A DNA stretch of 64,000 bases from the NCBI GenBank assembly GCA_965208025.1, contig OZ242302.1:2170001-2234000 (forward strand), given 5' to 3'. Both the position numbers and the translations under genes were made by a program. Source of the stretch: Bin80 sp965208025. GTDB lineage: Bacteria > Bacteroidota > Rhodothermia > Rhodothermales > Bin80. Below the pieces are notes generated by a model. The model searched no databases. It saw nothing but the letters and a program-made list of their open reading frames with translations, and was not told the origin of the DNA. Shown piece by piece: positions 35,728-45,600 of this stretch (the stretch's first letter is position 1; the number at the start of each line of letters is the position of its first letter).

Positions 35728-37458
35728 TCATGCTTCAACCTGCCTTGGTATGATTGAATCCCCATTTTGATCAGTTGCCTTGATTACGATCAAGGTACGA
35801 TCGTCACTGAGCATTTCAACGGGGCCCGTGAACTGCTGAATATCGCTTTGTATCAACTCGGTCAACTTGGAGACAGGAGAATCCCGATTTGCAAGAACGA
35901 GACGGAGCAGGCGGTCCTCAGTGTACTCTTCCATGGCTTTCCCCATCGCTTCCGTTACCCCGTCGGTATACATGACGATCAAGTCATTAGGTGCGAGCGT
36001 GATGTGACTTGTATCGTAAGATGCATACGGAATGATGCCGAGGAGTGGTCCGCCATCCGATAGGCGCTCCGTGTGTCCATTCGCCCGGATCAGTAACGGA
36101 GGCTCATGTCCAGCATTCACAAATGCCATAGATCTGTCAGTATAATAAATCGCCGCAAATGCAGTAATAAATTTATCAGCGTCCGTGTTTTCGTACAGTA
36201 CCCGATTGGTATGCTCAATGGTTTCTTCAAGTGAGAGATTCATCGGGAGCATGATATGGGTACACGCATGAATGCTAGACATTAACAATGCGGCAGGAAC
36301 CCCCTTGCCCGTCACATCTGCGATCATAAAAAGAGTCCGATTCTTGTTCAGAGGTGCAATATCATAATAGTCGCCTCCCACCTCGCGGCTAGATAAAGCA
36401 AGTGTAGAAATTTCAATTCCTGAGATTTGGGGAATACTCTCGGGTAGCAAACGACGTTGAATTCGTCGGGCAGTCCGCAACTCCTCTTCCAATTGCTGCT
36501 TGGCAATGCGTTCCTCAATTAACTCAACATTCTGAATGGCAGTCACTGCCAAACTGCCCAAGGCATAGAGAAATTCAATATCTTTCCGATCATAGGGGGA
36601 TTTACTTAATTTCTCTCCAAGACACAGAACCCCGTGTACATCGCCCTGCTGCTGAATGGGTAAGGCAATTGCAATCCCCCGCTGATCCAGTTGGTCGCCA
36701 GGCTCTGCCTGAACCAGATCCTGAATGTTCTCAAGGAATTTAAGAGAAAGATCGGTTACTGAGATTTGCTTTCCTGAAACAAGTTCAAACGAAGTGTCAG
36801 GACGCCGCAGATAGAATAGGTGCCCTTGCACAACCATGTGCCCCATGAGGGCGAACGAAAAGATTTTCAGCACATGGTCTCGATCAACCGTAGCATTGAA
36901 TTCCTTGGATAATTCAAAGAGAGTATTGAGTTGTTGCACGGTGCTATCCAGGTCTAGATTGGTCTTGCGCAACTCATCCATGATGAGCGAATTACGAACC
37001 GCCGTAGAGGACATGTTGACCAAGGATTGGACAAATTGGAGTTCTTCTTCCCGAAAAGAGGCGCCTGTGATCTTGCCACCAAGCAAAATTGCTCCATTAT
37101 TCTGGTGATCATCATGTACAGGCAGGAGTAAATGAATCCCATGATTGTGAAGCAAAGGAGGTAACCTCTCCCCTACAATCAATTCTCCAGATTGTAATTG
37201 AGGCAGATCAATGGTTGAACCCTCTTCGATCTCAGGAATCCCCTTGACCACCACGACATGCCAGTGCCGCTCCTCCGCACTGTACAAAAGGGCAATCCCA
37301 CGAGAAACAAGCAACTTGCCCATGACTGTCAAGAGCAGATTGCTGAATATAGAATGGAGCTCCAAAGAGCTACTCAGCACTTGGCTGGTCTGAAACAGCG
37401 CCTGCAAATCGTGCCGTCGTGCCTGCTCAGCCCGAGGGATCATGTCCTCCATGCACAA
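35728..37458 (-). CDS. GAF-domain SpoIIE-type serine phosphatase
   Basis: 576 residues. Two tandem GAF sensor domains (about residues 20-165 and 175-320), a linker helix (EERIAKQQLEEELRTARRIQ), then a PP2C/SpoIIE phosphatase domain (about 345-560). The last carries the metal-binding motifs EVGGDYYDI, MFMIADVTGKGVPAAL, FVNAGHEPPLL and VMYTDGVTEAM. Such RsbU-like proteins dephosphorylate anti-sigma-factor antagonists in partner-switching stress responses. No anti-sigma kinase or STAS antagonist is next to it. The ATG at 37458 is 1 bp from the stop of the following upstream hydrolase gene, suggesting an operon with it. Confidence 0.9.
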   Translation of the reverse strand: MCMEDMIPRAEQARRHDLQALFQTSQVLSSSLELHSIFSNLLLTVMGKLLVSRGIALLYSAEERHWHVVVVKGIPEIEEGSTIDLPQLQSGELIVGERLPPLLHNHGIHLLLPVHDDHQNNGAILLGGKITGASFREEELQFVQSLVNMSSTAVRNSLIMDELRKTNLDLDSTVQQLNTLFELSKEFNATVDRDHVLKIFSFALMGHMVVQGHLFYLRRPDTSFELVSGKQISVTDLSLKFLENIQDLVQAEPGDQLDQRGIAIALPIQQQGDVHGVLCLGEKLSKSPYDRKDIEFLYALGSLAVTAIQNVELIEERIAKQQLEEELRTARRIQRRLLPESIPQISGIEISTLALSSREVGGDYYDIAPLNKNRTLFMIADVTGKGVPAALLMSSIHACTHIMLPMNLSLEETIEHTNRVLYENTDADKFITAFAAIYYTDRSMAFVNAGHEPPLLIRANGHTERLSDGGPLLGIIPYASYDTSHITLAPNDLIVMYTDGVTEAMGKAMEEYTEDRLLRLVLANRDSPVSKLTELIQSDIQQFTGPVEMLSDDRTLIVIKATDQNGDSIIPRQVEA

Positions 37459-37459
37459 C

Positions 37460-38143
37460 TTATAGATCTATGGACTCTCCAGGCTCTAACACACGCGAGG
37501 AGAGTCCGGCAGCATCCATCTTCTTCTGCCACTGATCCGTATCCACTTCAATCGGTGGAAACGTATTGTAATGGACAGGAATCGTAAGATTAGGTTTCAG
37601 CATGCGAGCGGCTCGCACGGATTCATCCTGTCCCATGGTGAATAAATCTCCGATCGGCAGTATTGCAAGAGAGATCGAGTGGGCCTCCCCAATCCAGGAC
37701 ATTTCCGAAAACAAACAGGTATCCCCAGAAATGTAAACACACTGATCCTCTACAAACAGAAGGTAACCGTTCGGATTTCCGCCGTAGGTGCCATCTGGAA
37801 AGGAGGATGAATGACGCGCATACGTCATGGTGACTCTTCCCCATTCAAATGTCCAAGAGCCGCCAATATTCATCGGTTGTACCTTCTCGTGTCCATTTTT
37901 GTAGGTGTATTCGGCGATTTCGTGATTCCCCACAACCAGCGCATCCCTTTGCTTCGCAATCTCGAGAGTATCTCCCCAGTGATCAAAGTGGGCATGCGTG
38001 AGAAGAATTACATCGGGAGACAAGGAAGAGACGGATGTGACCGCCTCAGCTAAGGGATTCCCCTTAATGAATGGATCAATCAATAAGGTGGTGTCACCCG
38101 TGACAATCTGAATGGCTGAGTGACCAAAGCAGGTTAGTTTCAT
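37460..38143 (-). CDS. UlaG-like metal-dependent hydrolase (UPF0173)
   Basis: 227 residues with the small metallo-beta-lactamase fold. N-terminal MKLTCFGHSAIQI, metal motif THAHFDHWGD, YARHSSSFPDG, SGDTCLFSEM and the C-terminal VHYNTFPPI, all characteristic of the UPF0173/UlaG-like group. These are single-domain hydrolases of poorly known substrate. The stop is immediately followed by the phosphatase gene on the same strand. Intact. Confidence 0.9.
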   Translation of the reverse strand: MKLTCFGHSAIQIVTGDTTLLIDPFIKGNPLAEAVTSVSSLSPDVILLTHAHFDHWGDTLEIAKQRDALVVGNHEIAEYTYKNGHEKVQPMNIGGSWTFEWGRVTMTYARHSSSFPDGTYGGNPNGYLLFVEDQCVYISGDTCLFSEMSWIGEAHSISLAILPIGDLFTMGQDESVRAARMLKPNLTIPVHYNTFPPIEVDTDQWQKKMDAAGLSSRVLEPGESIDL

Positions 38144-38920
38144 GATTTCGTTCTAGTGATGTTGGGGGTGTATGATTCCGCTCTGCCTCTCTCTTGAAAT
38201 GAAGTATTCATCTGTACATCAAAGAGCCGTCACCAGTTGATGCCCTAATCATTCCATCTGGTGATGTTACCAGTCAAAACTGATTAGACTTAAAGCCAAC
38301 CTTATAGCAAGATAGGTCGGATATCTGAATTCAACTACGGCGCGAAGTTTCAGAAAACACTGTGCTTAATCATCTAACAAGAGAGATCAAGGATATGTAA
38401 TCCCGAACTGATGTTCATTGTTCAAGATTTAAGGGAACAGGAAGTATTTTCCTATCTGAACCCTTCTCGCTCAGGATAAATGTGCGTCAGGGAGTTCAAC
38501 TAACGTCAATCAAGATAGTGTTGTCCAGTCGTAGACCCAATCGCTATGTGGTACTGGTGAGATCAAGTCATAGAACCCAAAGCTTAGTAGGAAAAGATTT
38601 CAGAGATTCTTCACTCCAAACGTTCCAATGAGAAGATTCTAATCTGATCAGCTTAGCGAACACTGACAAAGCCACATCTCAATCCGAGGACAGAGAGTCC
38701 GTAAAACGAGAACATACAGGCATATCTTGGTACAGGTTGCCTTGACACGAAGGTCCCACTGCATTCTATACCTATACCACTACCCTCTAATCTCGGAGTA
38801 CCGACCAATTATATCCCCTTAATCATTTTACTGGAGATACTTGTGCTGGCCAAGCACTCAGTGTGCATCATGTGATCAGAAACGAATAGTAGCAAGAGAT
38901 TCGTGTTCACTCCCACGAAA
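38144..38920. other. Gene-free stretch
   Basis: About 780 bp without a credible open frame, RNA gene or terminator. It holds the promoter region of the UlaG-phosphatase pair, but no hexamers stand out. Confidence 0.4.
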
Positions 38921-39382
38921 TTATTCCCAACTGGCTGCGTTCAGAAGTGTAACATCTGGAATTTCGGATCCGATCTCATCGTCAGAGTTTGGATCCTGTA
39001 AAAGATAGATCGCAACTCTTCCAGTATCATTCAGCGAGTACTCAAATGTACTTCCCGTTCGGGGAGAGTAGATTAATGAGTCCAGCATGACCTCCGCATT
39101 AAAGACACTTTGGGGGTTGACAGATACCAACGAATCGGATTGGAGCCACATGATGAGGGAATCCAAGGATCCAGGAAAGCGATCTTCCTCACGCTCGTGA
39201 TGAGTGAGCGCCGTGCGAACATGAATCATTTGCTGACGAGTCAGTTCGGTCAGCGCCTGCTGACGCTCAATCTCATCCCACGGTTCTGTGATTGAGCGGT
39301 AAAGCCAGATCCCCAATACCAGAATTAGAACGGCCATGATAGCCTGAATAGCAATTTTTACGTTGTGATTGACCATTACCAC
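38921..39382 (-). CDS. Membrane-anchored hypothetical protein
   Basis: 153 residues. One N-terminal membrane helix (VKIAIQAIMAVLILVLGIWL) and an outside domain with a helical region (EIERQQALTELTRQQ) and an acidic C-terminus. The layout, with its RFPGSLDSLIMWL segment, resembles the soluble part of type II secretion pseudopilin-like or substrate-processing proteins, but there is no prepilin peptidase site. No known family is recognised. It is divergent from pdxJ with about 190 bp between them. ATG 39373 (third codon alternatives) or 39382 could serve as start. Confidence 0.65.
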   Translation of the reverse strand: MVMVNHNVKIAIQAIMAVLILVLGIWLYRSITEPWDEIERQQALTELTRQQMIHVRTALTHHEREEDRFPGSLDSLIMWLQSDSLVSVNPQSVFNAEVMLDSLIYSPRTGSTFEYSLNDTGRVAIYLLQDPNSDDEIGSEIPDVTLLNAASWE

Positions 39383-39569
39383 AGATTAGCTGTTATATAA
39401 ACCTATAATTTAACACGAAGACATGAAACGGGCAAGAGTGTAGATTGTGTAACTCATCTTAATGTCTTTAGTTGAGAAGATAATTCCATGATCATTCTCT
39501 AAGTCACCCGTGTACAGATTTGATGTTGGTATGCCTCCATGTCGCTTAACATAATAAACTGGAAGAAGT

Positions 39570-40304
39570 TTGACAAATTTACTCATAAATATTGATCATG
39601 TCGCTACGCTGCGCAATGCTCGTCGCGAAGCCTTCCCTGATCCAGTGAAGGCTGCGTATCTGTGCGAGAAAGCAGGTGCCGACGGAATCGTTTTTCATCT
39701 TAGAGAGGATCGGAGGCACATCAATGACAATGATGCAGCTCGATTGAAACAAGCTGTCAGTGGCAAAATGGACTTTGAACTGTCAACCGATGAGGAAATT
39801 GTCGCGGTCTGCTGTACAATCTGCCCTGACCTTGCCACGATTGTTCCAGAGCGAAGAGATGAAATCACCACAGAGGGAGGACTTGATGTTGTCCGACGTC
39901 ATGCTACTCTGGCGATCACCGTTGACCGTTTGAAAGGAGCTGGAATTCAAGAAGTCTCATTATTTGTTGATCCTGATATTGAGCAGATTCAAGCGGCCTG
40001 TGACACTGGCGCCTCAACCATAGAGTTGCATACTGGTGATTATGCAAATGCGAAGACCGAAGGTTCTGCCCTCATTGAAGCCGATCGGTTGGCCAAAGCG
40101 GCAACATTTGCGCACGAACAGGGGCTGACCATCCATGCAGGACACGGCCTTGACTATGAAAACTATCCACTCTTCAAACGTGCGGTACCTCATGTGCAAG
40201 AGGTTTCAATTGGCTTTGCCGTGGTTGCTCACTCCATTTATGTCGGGATCGGGACCGCCGTAGCCGAAATGGTTCAGCTAGTGAAAGGGACAGATGAGTC
40301 CTGA
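39570..40304 (+). CDS. pdxJ: Pyridoxine 5'-phosphate synthase
   Basis: 244 residues; catalyses ring closure of 1-deoxyxylulose 5-phosphate with aminoacetone phosphate to pyridoxine 5'-phosphate, the last step of the DXP-dependent vitamin B6 pathway. Motifs: LLINIDHVATLRNAR at the start, GADGIVFHLREDRRHI, FELSTDEE, VPERRDEITTEGGLDV, and the phosphate-binding HAGHGLDYENY and SIGFAVVAHSI. The start is TTG at 39570, supported by GGAAGAAG just upstream and by the conserved N-terminus; there is no ATG nearby. It overlaps era by 11 bp. pdxB lies convergently just beyond era, so two B6 genes flank era. Confidence 0.96.
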   Translation: MTNLLINIDHVATLRNARREAFPDPVKAAYLCEKAGADGIVFHLREDRRHINDNDAARLKQAVSGKMDFELSTDEEIVAVCCTICPDLATIVPERRDEITTEGGLDVVRRHATLAITVDRLKGAGIQEVSLFVDPDIEQIQAACDTGASTIELHTGDYANAKTEGSALIEADRLAKAATFAHEQGLTIHAGHGLDYENYPLFKRAVPHVQEVSIGFAVVAHSIYVGIGTAVAEMVQLVKGTDES

Positions 40305-41175
40305 GAATTTCAGGACGGGCTATGTAGCCTTAATTGGGAAGCCTAACGTTGGGAAAAGCACACTGCTGAATGCGCTGATGGGGCAGAAGCTCTCAATTGT
40401 GACCCCCAAAGCGCAAACCACACGCCATCGCGTCTTGGGGATCCTCACCGAAGAGCACCATCAAGTCATTTTTTTGGATACGCCAGGCATCATGGATCCG
40501 AACACCAGCCTGGACCAGTCCATGATGCAGAAAGTGCGGGATTCCGTGATTGATGCAGACCTCGTCATCTTCCTGGCTGATGCCAGAACCACAGAGCCAG
40601 ACCTGAAAAGTTTGGACACCATCAAGCACCGATCCGTCATCCTCGCCCTGAACAAGACCGATCTGGTGAAGCAGGAGTCCATGCTTCCATTGGCGGAGGC
40701 ATACATGAACTTGCACCCATTAGAAGCTGTAATCCCAATCAGTGCTCTCAAAGAAAAGAATCTGAGTGTACTTATGGATGAAATTCGGAAGCTTCTTCCC
40801 AAAGGCCCCCCTCTTTATCCAGAGGAAATGATCAGCGAGCACCCCGAGCGGTTTTTTGTTGCCGAGATCATTCGAGAGAAAGTATTTGAGAAGTTTCGGC
40901 AAGAAGTTCCGTATGCCACTGCAATCACGATTTCCAACTATGTGGAGCGTTCAGAGGGAAAAGATCTGATTGAGGCGGATATTATCGTAGAACGCTCAAG
41001 TCAAAAGGGGATCCTCGTGGGTGCCAACGGTCATGCACTCAAGTCTATCGGGATCAGAGCACGAAAAGATATTGAAGCATTTCTGGGACGGAATGTATAC
41101 TTGAAGTTGTTTGTCCGCGTACGCAAGGACTGGCGTAACCAAGATCGTTTCCTTCAATCGTTCGGTTACAAATAA
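40294..41175 (+). CDS. era: GTPase Era
   Basis: 293 residues, the usual length. Essential GTPase for 30S ribosome assembly that binds the 3' end of 16S rRNA. G1 GKPNVGKS, G2 region TPKAQTTRHRV, G3 DTPGI, G4 NKTD, then G5 SALKEKN. The C-terminal KH domain carries VERSSQKGILVGANGHALKSIG. ATG 40294 overlaps the end of pdxJ, indicating coupling. The 3' end overlaps the 3' end of pdxB on the other strand by 10 bp. Confidence 0.97.
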   Translation: MSPENFRTGYVALIGKPNVGKSTLLNALMGQKLSIVTPKAQTTRHRVLGILTEEHHQVIFLDTPGIMDPNTSLDQSMMQKVRDSVIDADLVIFLADARTTEPDLKSLDTIKHRSVILALNKTDLVKQESMLPLAEAYMNLHPLEAVIPISALKEKNLSVLMDEIRKLLPKGPPLYPEEMISEHPERFFVAEIIREKVFEKFRQEVPYATAITISNYVERSEGKDLIEADIIVERSSQKGILVGANGHALKSIGIRARKDIEAFLGRNVYLKLFVRVRKDWRNQDRFLQSFGYK

Positions 41176-42293
41176 CCGACTCGCAACCCTTCTCTCACGG
41201 CTCTTTCATACTCTGGTGGAACCTCCTTAATCCTGTATCTGCTAAAGGTGCGCCGTGGTGGATAATTACGCCGAAGTTGACGGAAGGCATCTGCGACCTG
41301 ATTCGGTTCAAGACTTAGGAGTTGTCGCATCCTTGCATCATCTGCCTGAAGGTCATAAAGGTGCTGAGCCAAATCACCTAGCCAACTTGATCCATCTGCC
41401 TGCATCCGTGAAATTGGCTGGGGGGTATTTTCTTGCAACATTTTTTCAGAGTCCCAACTGGGCTGAATGCCAAAGTGACGGGTCACTGCTTCGTAGAGCA
41501 TGATCGTCCCCTGCAATTTTCCGTCTACTGAATGTCCAGCAATATGTGGGGTTGCAAGTTCAACCATTTGTAATAATTCCAGATCTGGCTCTGGCTCATT
41601 TTCCCATACATCCAGCACGATCCCATCCATTCGTTTCGCTATGATAGCGCGTTTGAGTGCTTGGTTATCCACTACCTCACCTCGTGATGTGTTCAAAATC
41701 CACGCATGAGGACTTATGGACTGAAGCTCTTGATCTCCGATCAGATGGAAGGTATCCTGCGACTTGGGGACATGAAGTGTAAGAATATCTGATTCGGTAA
41801 GGATGGTTTTCAGATCTACAAATCCTGCGTGCCCCAGGCTCTCGAGTGGAGGATCATTTTTTAGAACTTGAAGACCGAGAGCGGGGGCTCGTATTGCTAA
41901 TTGACCACCGATATTCCCACATCCCACGATCCCCAAGGTGAGTCCACTGAGCGATCTATTTCTAACACCGCTCAGTCGGAGGAGTGCCGTCAGAACATAT
42001 TCCACTACCGAATCCGCATTTGATCCTGGAGCATACGAAAACTGAATTCCTCTCTCTTTTAGATACGACTGATCCACATGATCAAATCCAGCCGTCGCGG
42101 ACCCTACAAAGGATACCTGACTCTGACCGAGTAGGTGCTCATTGACCCGCGTTACACTCCGGACCAAGAGCACATCCGCCTGCGCGCATACGTCAGGTGT
42201 AATGGTCTCTGCTTCTACTGAAATGACCTCCCCAATGGACGAAAATGCCTCTTTTACCTGGGGAATATTCTCATCTGCCACAATGGAAAGCAT
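41166..42293 (-). CDS. pdxB: Erythronate-4-phosphate dehydrogenase
   Basis: 375 residues. NAD-dependent D-2-hydroxyacid dehydrogenase that oxidises 4-phosphoerythronate in vitamin B6 synthesis. N-terminal MLSIVADENIPQVKEAF, catalytic-domain VRSVTRVNEHLL and FVGSATAGFDHVD, Rossmann GIVGCGNIGGQLA, LTLHVPKS, NTSRGEVVDNQAL (catalytic Arg), ENEPEPDLELL (Glu) and TPHIAGHSVDGK (His). The ~80-residue C-terminal extension beyond the dehydrogenase fold is the PdxB dimerisation domain and separates it from SerA and other family members. Single gene, convergent with era. Confidence 0.93.
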   Translation of the reverse strand: MLSIVADENIPQVKEAFSSIGEVISVEAETITPDVCAQADVLLVRSVTRVNEHLLGQSQVSFVGSATAGFDHVDQSYLKERGIQFSYAPGSNADSVVEYVLTALLRLSGVRNRSLSGLTLGIVGCGNIGGQLAIRAPALGLQVLKNDPPLESLGHAGFVDLKTILTESDILTLHVPKSQDTFHLIGDQELQSISPHAWILNTSRGEVVDNQALKRAIIAKRMDGIVLDVWENEPEPDLELLQMVELATPHIAGHSVDGKLQGTIMLYEAVTRHFGIQPSWDSEKMLQENTPQPISRMQADGSSWLGDLAQHLYDLQADDARMRQLLSLEPNQVADAFRQLRRNYPPRRTFSRYRIKEVPPEYERAVREGLRVGYL

Positions 42294-42385
42294 GTATCTT
42301 TTTTTGCCAAAATTACGTACTACACTGTTTTATTGTGTAGTTCACATCCCTTAATGTAAGATTTTAGCCTCACGGCTAATTACAA

Positions 42386-43048
42386 ATGTATTCTGTGGTT
42401 AAGAAATATTGTCAGTGGATTTCGGTCGCTTTATTGTCCGTTTTTCTTGCACTCGCACTCCCGAGTGAGATCGTGTATGCACCTCCGATCGTAGGGTATC
42501 ATTGCACTGTTCTATCCCCTCCTCCGCTCAGCATGCCTTCCGATCAGGAAGCCCAATCTGCGCTTCAGAACCCTTGGAGTACTCAGCCAGTGCATGTAGG
42601 AAATATTGATCAAGAGACCCTGTGGCTTGCGCGCGCTATGTTTTCGGAAAGTAAGAGACATGATGAGCAGGAACTGGTTGGTTGGACGGTCAGGAACCGA
42701 TATGAAACTCGTTACCGTGGATGTACTTCCTATCAAGAGTGTATTCTGGATCCATTCCAATTTAGTGCATTTCTTTCTGGCCAACCCAAACTGAGTTTTT
42801 ATACGAGCTTGACTGAGGTCTCAGACATCTCTGGTTGGCAGAGAACGTTGGCTTTGGCTTACTATATTCGTTATGCGGACGATCAGTTACGCCCCTTTGA
42901 TCGTAAGGTCCGCCACTTTTACAGTCAACAATCCATGCTCCATCCAGACTTGACTCCCGATTGGGTAGGAGATGGAACTCAGGTTGTTCCTCGGCGCCAT
43001 TTCCCGTTAAATGAGCACAGATTCAGGTTTTATTCTGGCGTTCGTTAA
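42386..43048 (+). CDS. Exported SleB-like cell-wall hydrolase
   Basis: 220 residues with an N-terminal hydrophobic signal (WISVALLSVFLALALPS). The core starts LWLARAMFSESKRHDEQELVG and continues VRNRYETRYRGCTSYQECIL, matching the Hydrolase_2/SleB fold in which the ARAxxSE glutamate is catalytic. It lacks the PG_binding domain of spore SleB, as do most non-sporulating homologues. It could act in peptidoglycan remodelling. It lies divergent from pdxB with about 90 bp between starts. ATG 42386. Confidence 0.75.
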   Translation: MYSVVKKYCQWISVALLSVFLALALPSEIVYAPPIVGYHCTVLSPPPLSMPSDQEAQSALQNPWSTQPVHVGNIDQETLWLARAMFSESKRHDEQELVGWTVRNRYETRYRGCTSYQECILDPFQFSAFLSGQPKLSFYTSLTEVSDISGWQRTLALAYYIRYADDQLRPFDRKVRHFYSQQSMLHPDLTPDWVGDGTQVVPRRHFPLNEHRFRFYSGVR

Positions 43049-43559
43049 GTGAATGCCAATGGACGTTATCCTCGAGAGATGCGTCCATGATCATTGCCCA
43101 GATCCCTCTGTGTCACATCTTCGTTGCAACGCCCATCGCTGGTCGTCTGTCTTTATTCTATTCAGCTGGATCCAAGTGTTGCGTACCAATCATCAAGAAG
43201 GCAACTCAACGAAATTATACTTGATTAAAGTGGCCTAAACACTGCGGAACTCCATGTATCCTTGCCCTGATTCGTCGTGTGTTTCGTTGAGGGGTGATGT
43301 AATACGCAAGAAGATTCAGGAATATGATCAGCACCTCGGTAATCATCCATTATGCTAACAGTTCACTGGGGCCAAGTGATTGAACGGAGATGACTCATGC
43401 TTGGGCTAGTTTAGGGTGAAAAACGCCTGTATCCAAGGTCTCGTTAGTCCGACCAAATTCATATTCACCTGCAAATCGTATCTTTGAGAGTGCTCAGTCG
43501 GTCATTCGTGAAATCCACTTCTACACTCAGCGAAGTGTATCACTCATCTGTTGGACTCA
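43049..43559. other. Gene-free stretch upstream of sulfatase gene
   Basis: About 510 bp with only a short meaningless open frame. No terminator, RNA gene or repeat recognised. Confidence 0.4.
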
Positions 43560-44972
43560 ATGAAATACTCCCCATTCATCAACTACGCTCTGGTTCTGTT
43601 CGCACTCCTTATCAGTGGCTGCCGATCTGATTCTGATTTGCCCAACGTGATTTTAATTATTACTGATGATCAGGGATGGGTTGATCTTGGTAGTTACGGA
43701 TCCGACGACTTATCCACTCCTCATCTTGATTCGTTAGCTGAAAATGGACTTCGTTTCACGGATTTCTATACGGTCAATTCTCGCTGCTCTCCGTCAAGAG
43801 CATCCTTTCTTACGGGAATGTACCCGGAGCGAATTGGCATCCCCTTAGGTCTGAATCCTAGATCTAAACTGGGACTTCACCCCGACGAACGAACCTTGGC
43901 AGAAATGTTCAAGGATCAGGGCTATTCTACAGCAATCTTTGGCAAGTGGCACCTCGGCCATGATTCACTTCACCTTCCTCTGAATCATGGGTTTGACGAG
44001 TATTTTGGTCTCCCATACTCCAATGATATGACCCCATCTGCGCAGAAGAACCCGAATCCACCCGCTCGTAGACACCCGCCGCTCCCCTTGGTTGACGGAT
44101 TCCAGACCATTGAACTGGAGCCAGATCAATCCCAGTTAACTCGTCGCTACACGGAGCGAGCCACTGCATTTATTGAGTCCAATCACCAGAAGCCCTTTTT
44201 TCTTTACTTGCCGCACACGTTTCCTCATGTCCCTCTCTTCGCGTCCGAGGCATTCTCTGGAAAATCTGAAGCTGGGATCTATGGGGATGTAATCATGGAA
44301 ATTGATTGGTCTGTGGGGCAGATAATGGAAGAATTAAGACGCCACAACATAACTCAAAATACACTGGTGATCTTTTCTTCCGACAACGGTCCCTGGTTGG
44401 TAAAGGGAGACCACAGTGGACGAACCGGCCCACTTCGCGAAGGAAAAGGGACTACATTTGAGGGAGGAGTCCGCATTCCATTAATTATGTCATGGCCGAG
44501 TGTGATTCCTGTTGGAGTCACCGATGCCATGGCTGCCTCAATAGATATCATGCCAACCATTGGCGAGATCATTGGGGCTCCCCCAGGTCCGTTTCCATTT
44601 GATGGGAAATCAATAATGGACATCATTGAGGGAGGCACTTCGCCGCATGAAGCATTATTCTTTTATCGAAATAAACAACTACGGGCCGTTCGGTCCGGGA
44701 AATGGAAACTGCATGTACCCCACCCATACCGTAGTATTCAGGGAGCTACAATTGCAACCCCAATCTTTCAGGGAGCATACAGGCAAGATTCGATTGGGTT
44801 GTCCTTATTTGATTTAGAGTCAGATATCGGAGAAACGACCAACCTTGTGGAATCACACCCAGATGTTACCGATCGGCTACTCTCCTATATCTACGCAATG
44901 CAGAAAGAATTAGGAGATGAACTAACGGGGACGGAGGGGGAAAATACCCGACTAGCTCTGCTTCTGGAATAA
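43560..44972 (+). CDS. Sulfatase lipoprotein (arylsulfatase family)
   Basis: 470 residues from ATG 43560 (a TTG at 43551 is also open). The N-terminal lipobox FALLISGC marks it as a lipoprotein. Then come VILIITDDQGWVDLGSYG (metal-binding Asp pair) and the formylglycine motif CSPSRASFLTG in place of the usual C-x-P-S-R, with cysteine as the residue to be converted. GKWHLG, FDEYFGLPYSNDM and SSDNGPW (second metal site) follow. It would hydrolyse sulfate esters of polysaccharide or steroid-like substrates outside the cytoplasm. Needs a formylglycine-generating enzyme, not seen here. Stand-alone gene, intact. Confidence 0.9.
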   Translation: MKYSPFINYALVLFALLISGCRSDSDLPNVILIITDDQGWVDLGSYGSDDLSTPHLDSLAENGLRFTDFYTVNSRCSPSRASFLTGMYPERIGIPLGLNPRSKLGLHPDERTLAEMFKDQGYSTAIFGKWHLGHDSLHLPLNHGFDEYFGLPYSNDMTPSAQKNPNPPARRHPPLPLVDGFQTIELEPDQSQLTRRYTERATAFIESNHQKPFFLYLPHTFPHVPLFASEAFSGKSEAGIYGDVIMEIDWSVGQIMEELRRHNITQNTLVIFSSDNGPWLVKGDHSGRTGPLREGKGTTFEGGVRIPLIMSWPSVIPVGVTDAMAASIDIMPTIGEIIGAPPGPFPFDGKSIMDIIEGGTSPHEALFFYRNKQLRAVRSGKWKLHVPHPYRSIQGATIATPIFQGAYRQDSIGLSLFDLESDIGETTNLVESHPDVTDRLLSYIYAMQKELGDELTGTEGENTRLALLLE

Positions 44973-45600
44973 AGCCCAGAAGCCCAATTTGTGGAATTAT
45001 CTCTTGATCTTCTGTTCGGTGCAATCCCCTACAGAAAACTCTCAGGTTCCTTAATCATTCGGGATTCAACTGGTTCAGCCGCCCTACTCCTATATCAATT
45101 CCAACCTATTCATATTTTAACTTTTCTAACACAAAACACGCAGTCGCACAACCAAAAATGGATCCAATACGAAATCACCTTCGTTGCTTAATACCTAAAT
45201 GATTCGTTCCAATTATCCAAAATACTCTTGAGTTGGACAGCCCGTTCGCTCGGAATCATTTGACTGCCAATTGCAAACATCATCTGGATCATATCTATTG
45301 CGGTTTTTGGCATTTCGTCTATGTGTTGAATACAGGAAGGAATCTTCCCCATTGGAGGCCAGCAAATCCCATCTATACAGTTATCCAGTTTGTTTTGAAG
45401 ACTGGAAGGGATAATTGACCCGAAATCAAAATCTCCACCGCTGAACTAAACCTCCTCAACCTCTTCCATTGAAACCAAATCCCCTCAGTTCAACACCAGC
45501 TACCATCAACTTTTTTGATTACTCCAAAATGTATTTTAGGTGTATCACTTAGAAGATACATGGGGTTAAGTATTCAACATGTTCAGTCGCCGATGACGCT
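44973..45600. other. Gene-free stretch
   Basis: About 630 bp with short open frames of no recognisable content. Nothing structural seen. Confidence 0.4.
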
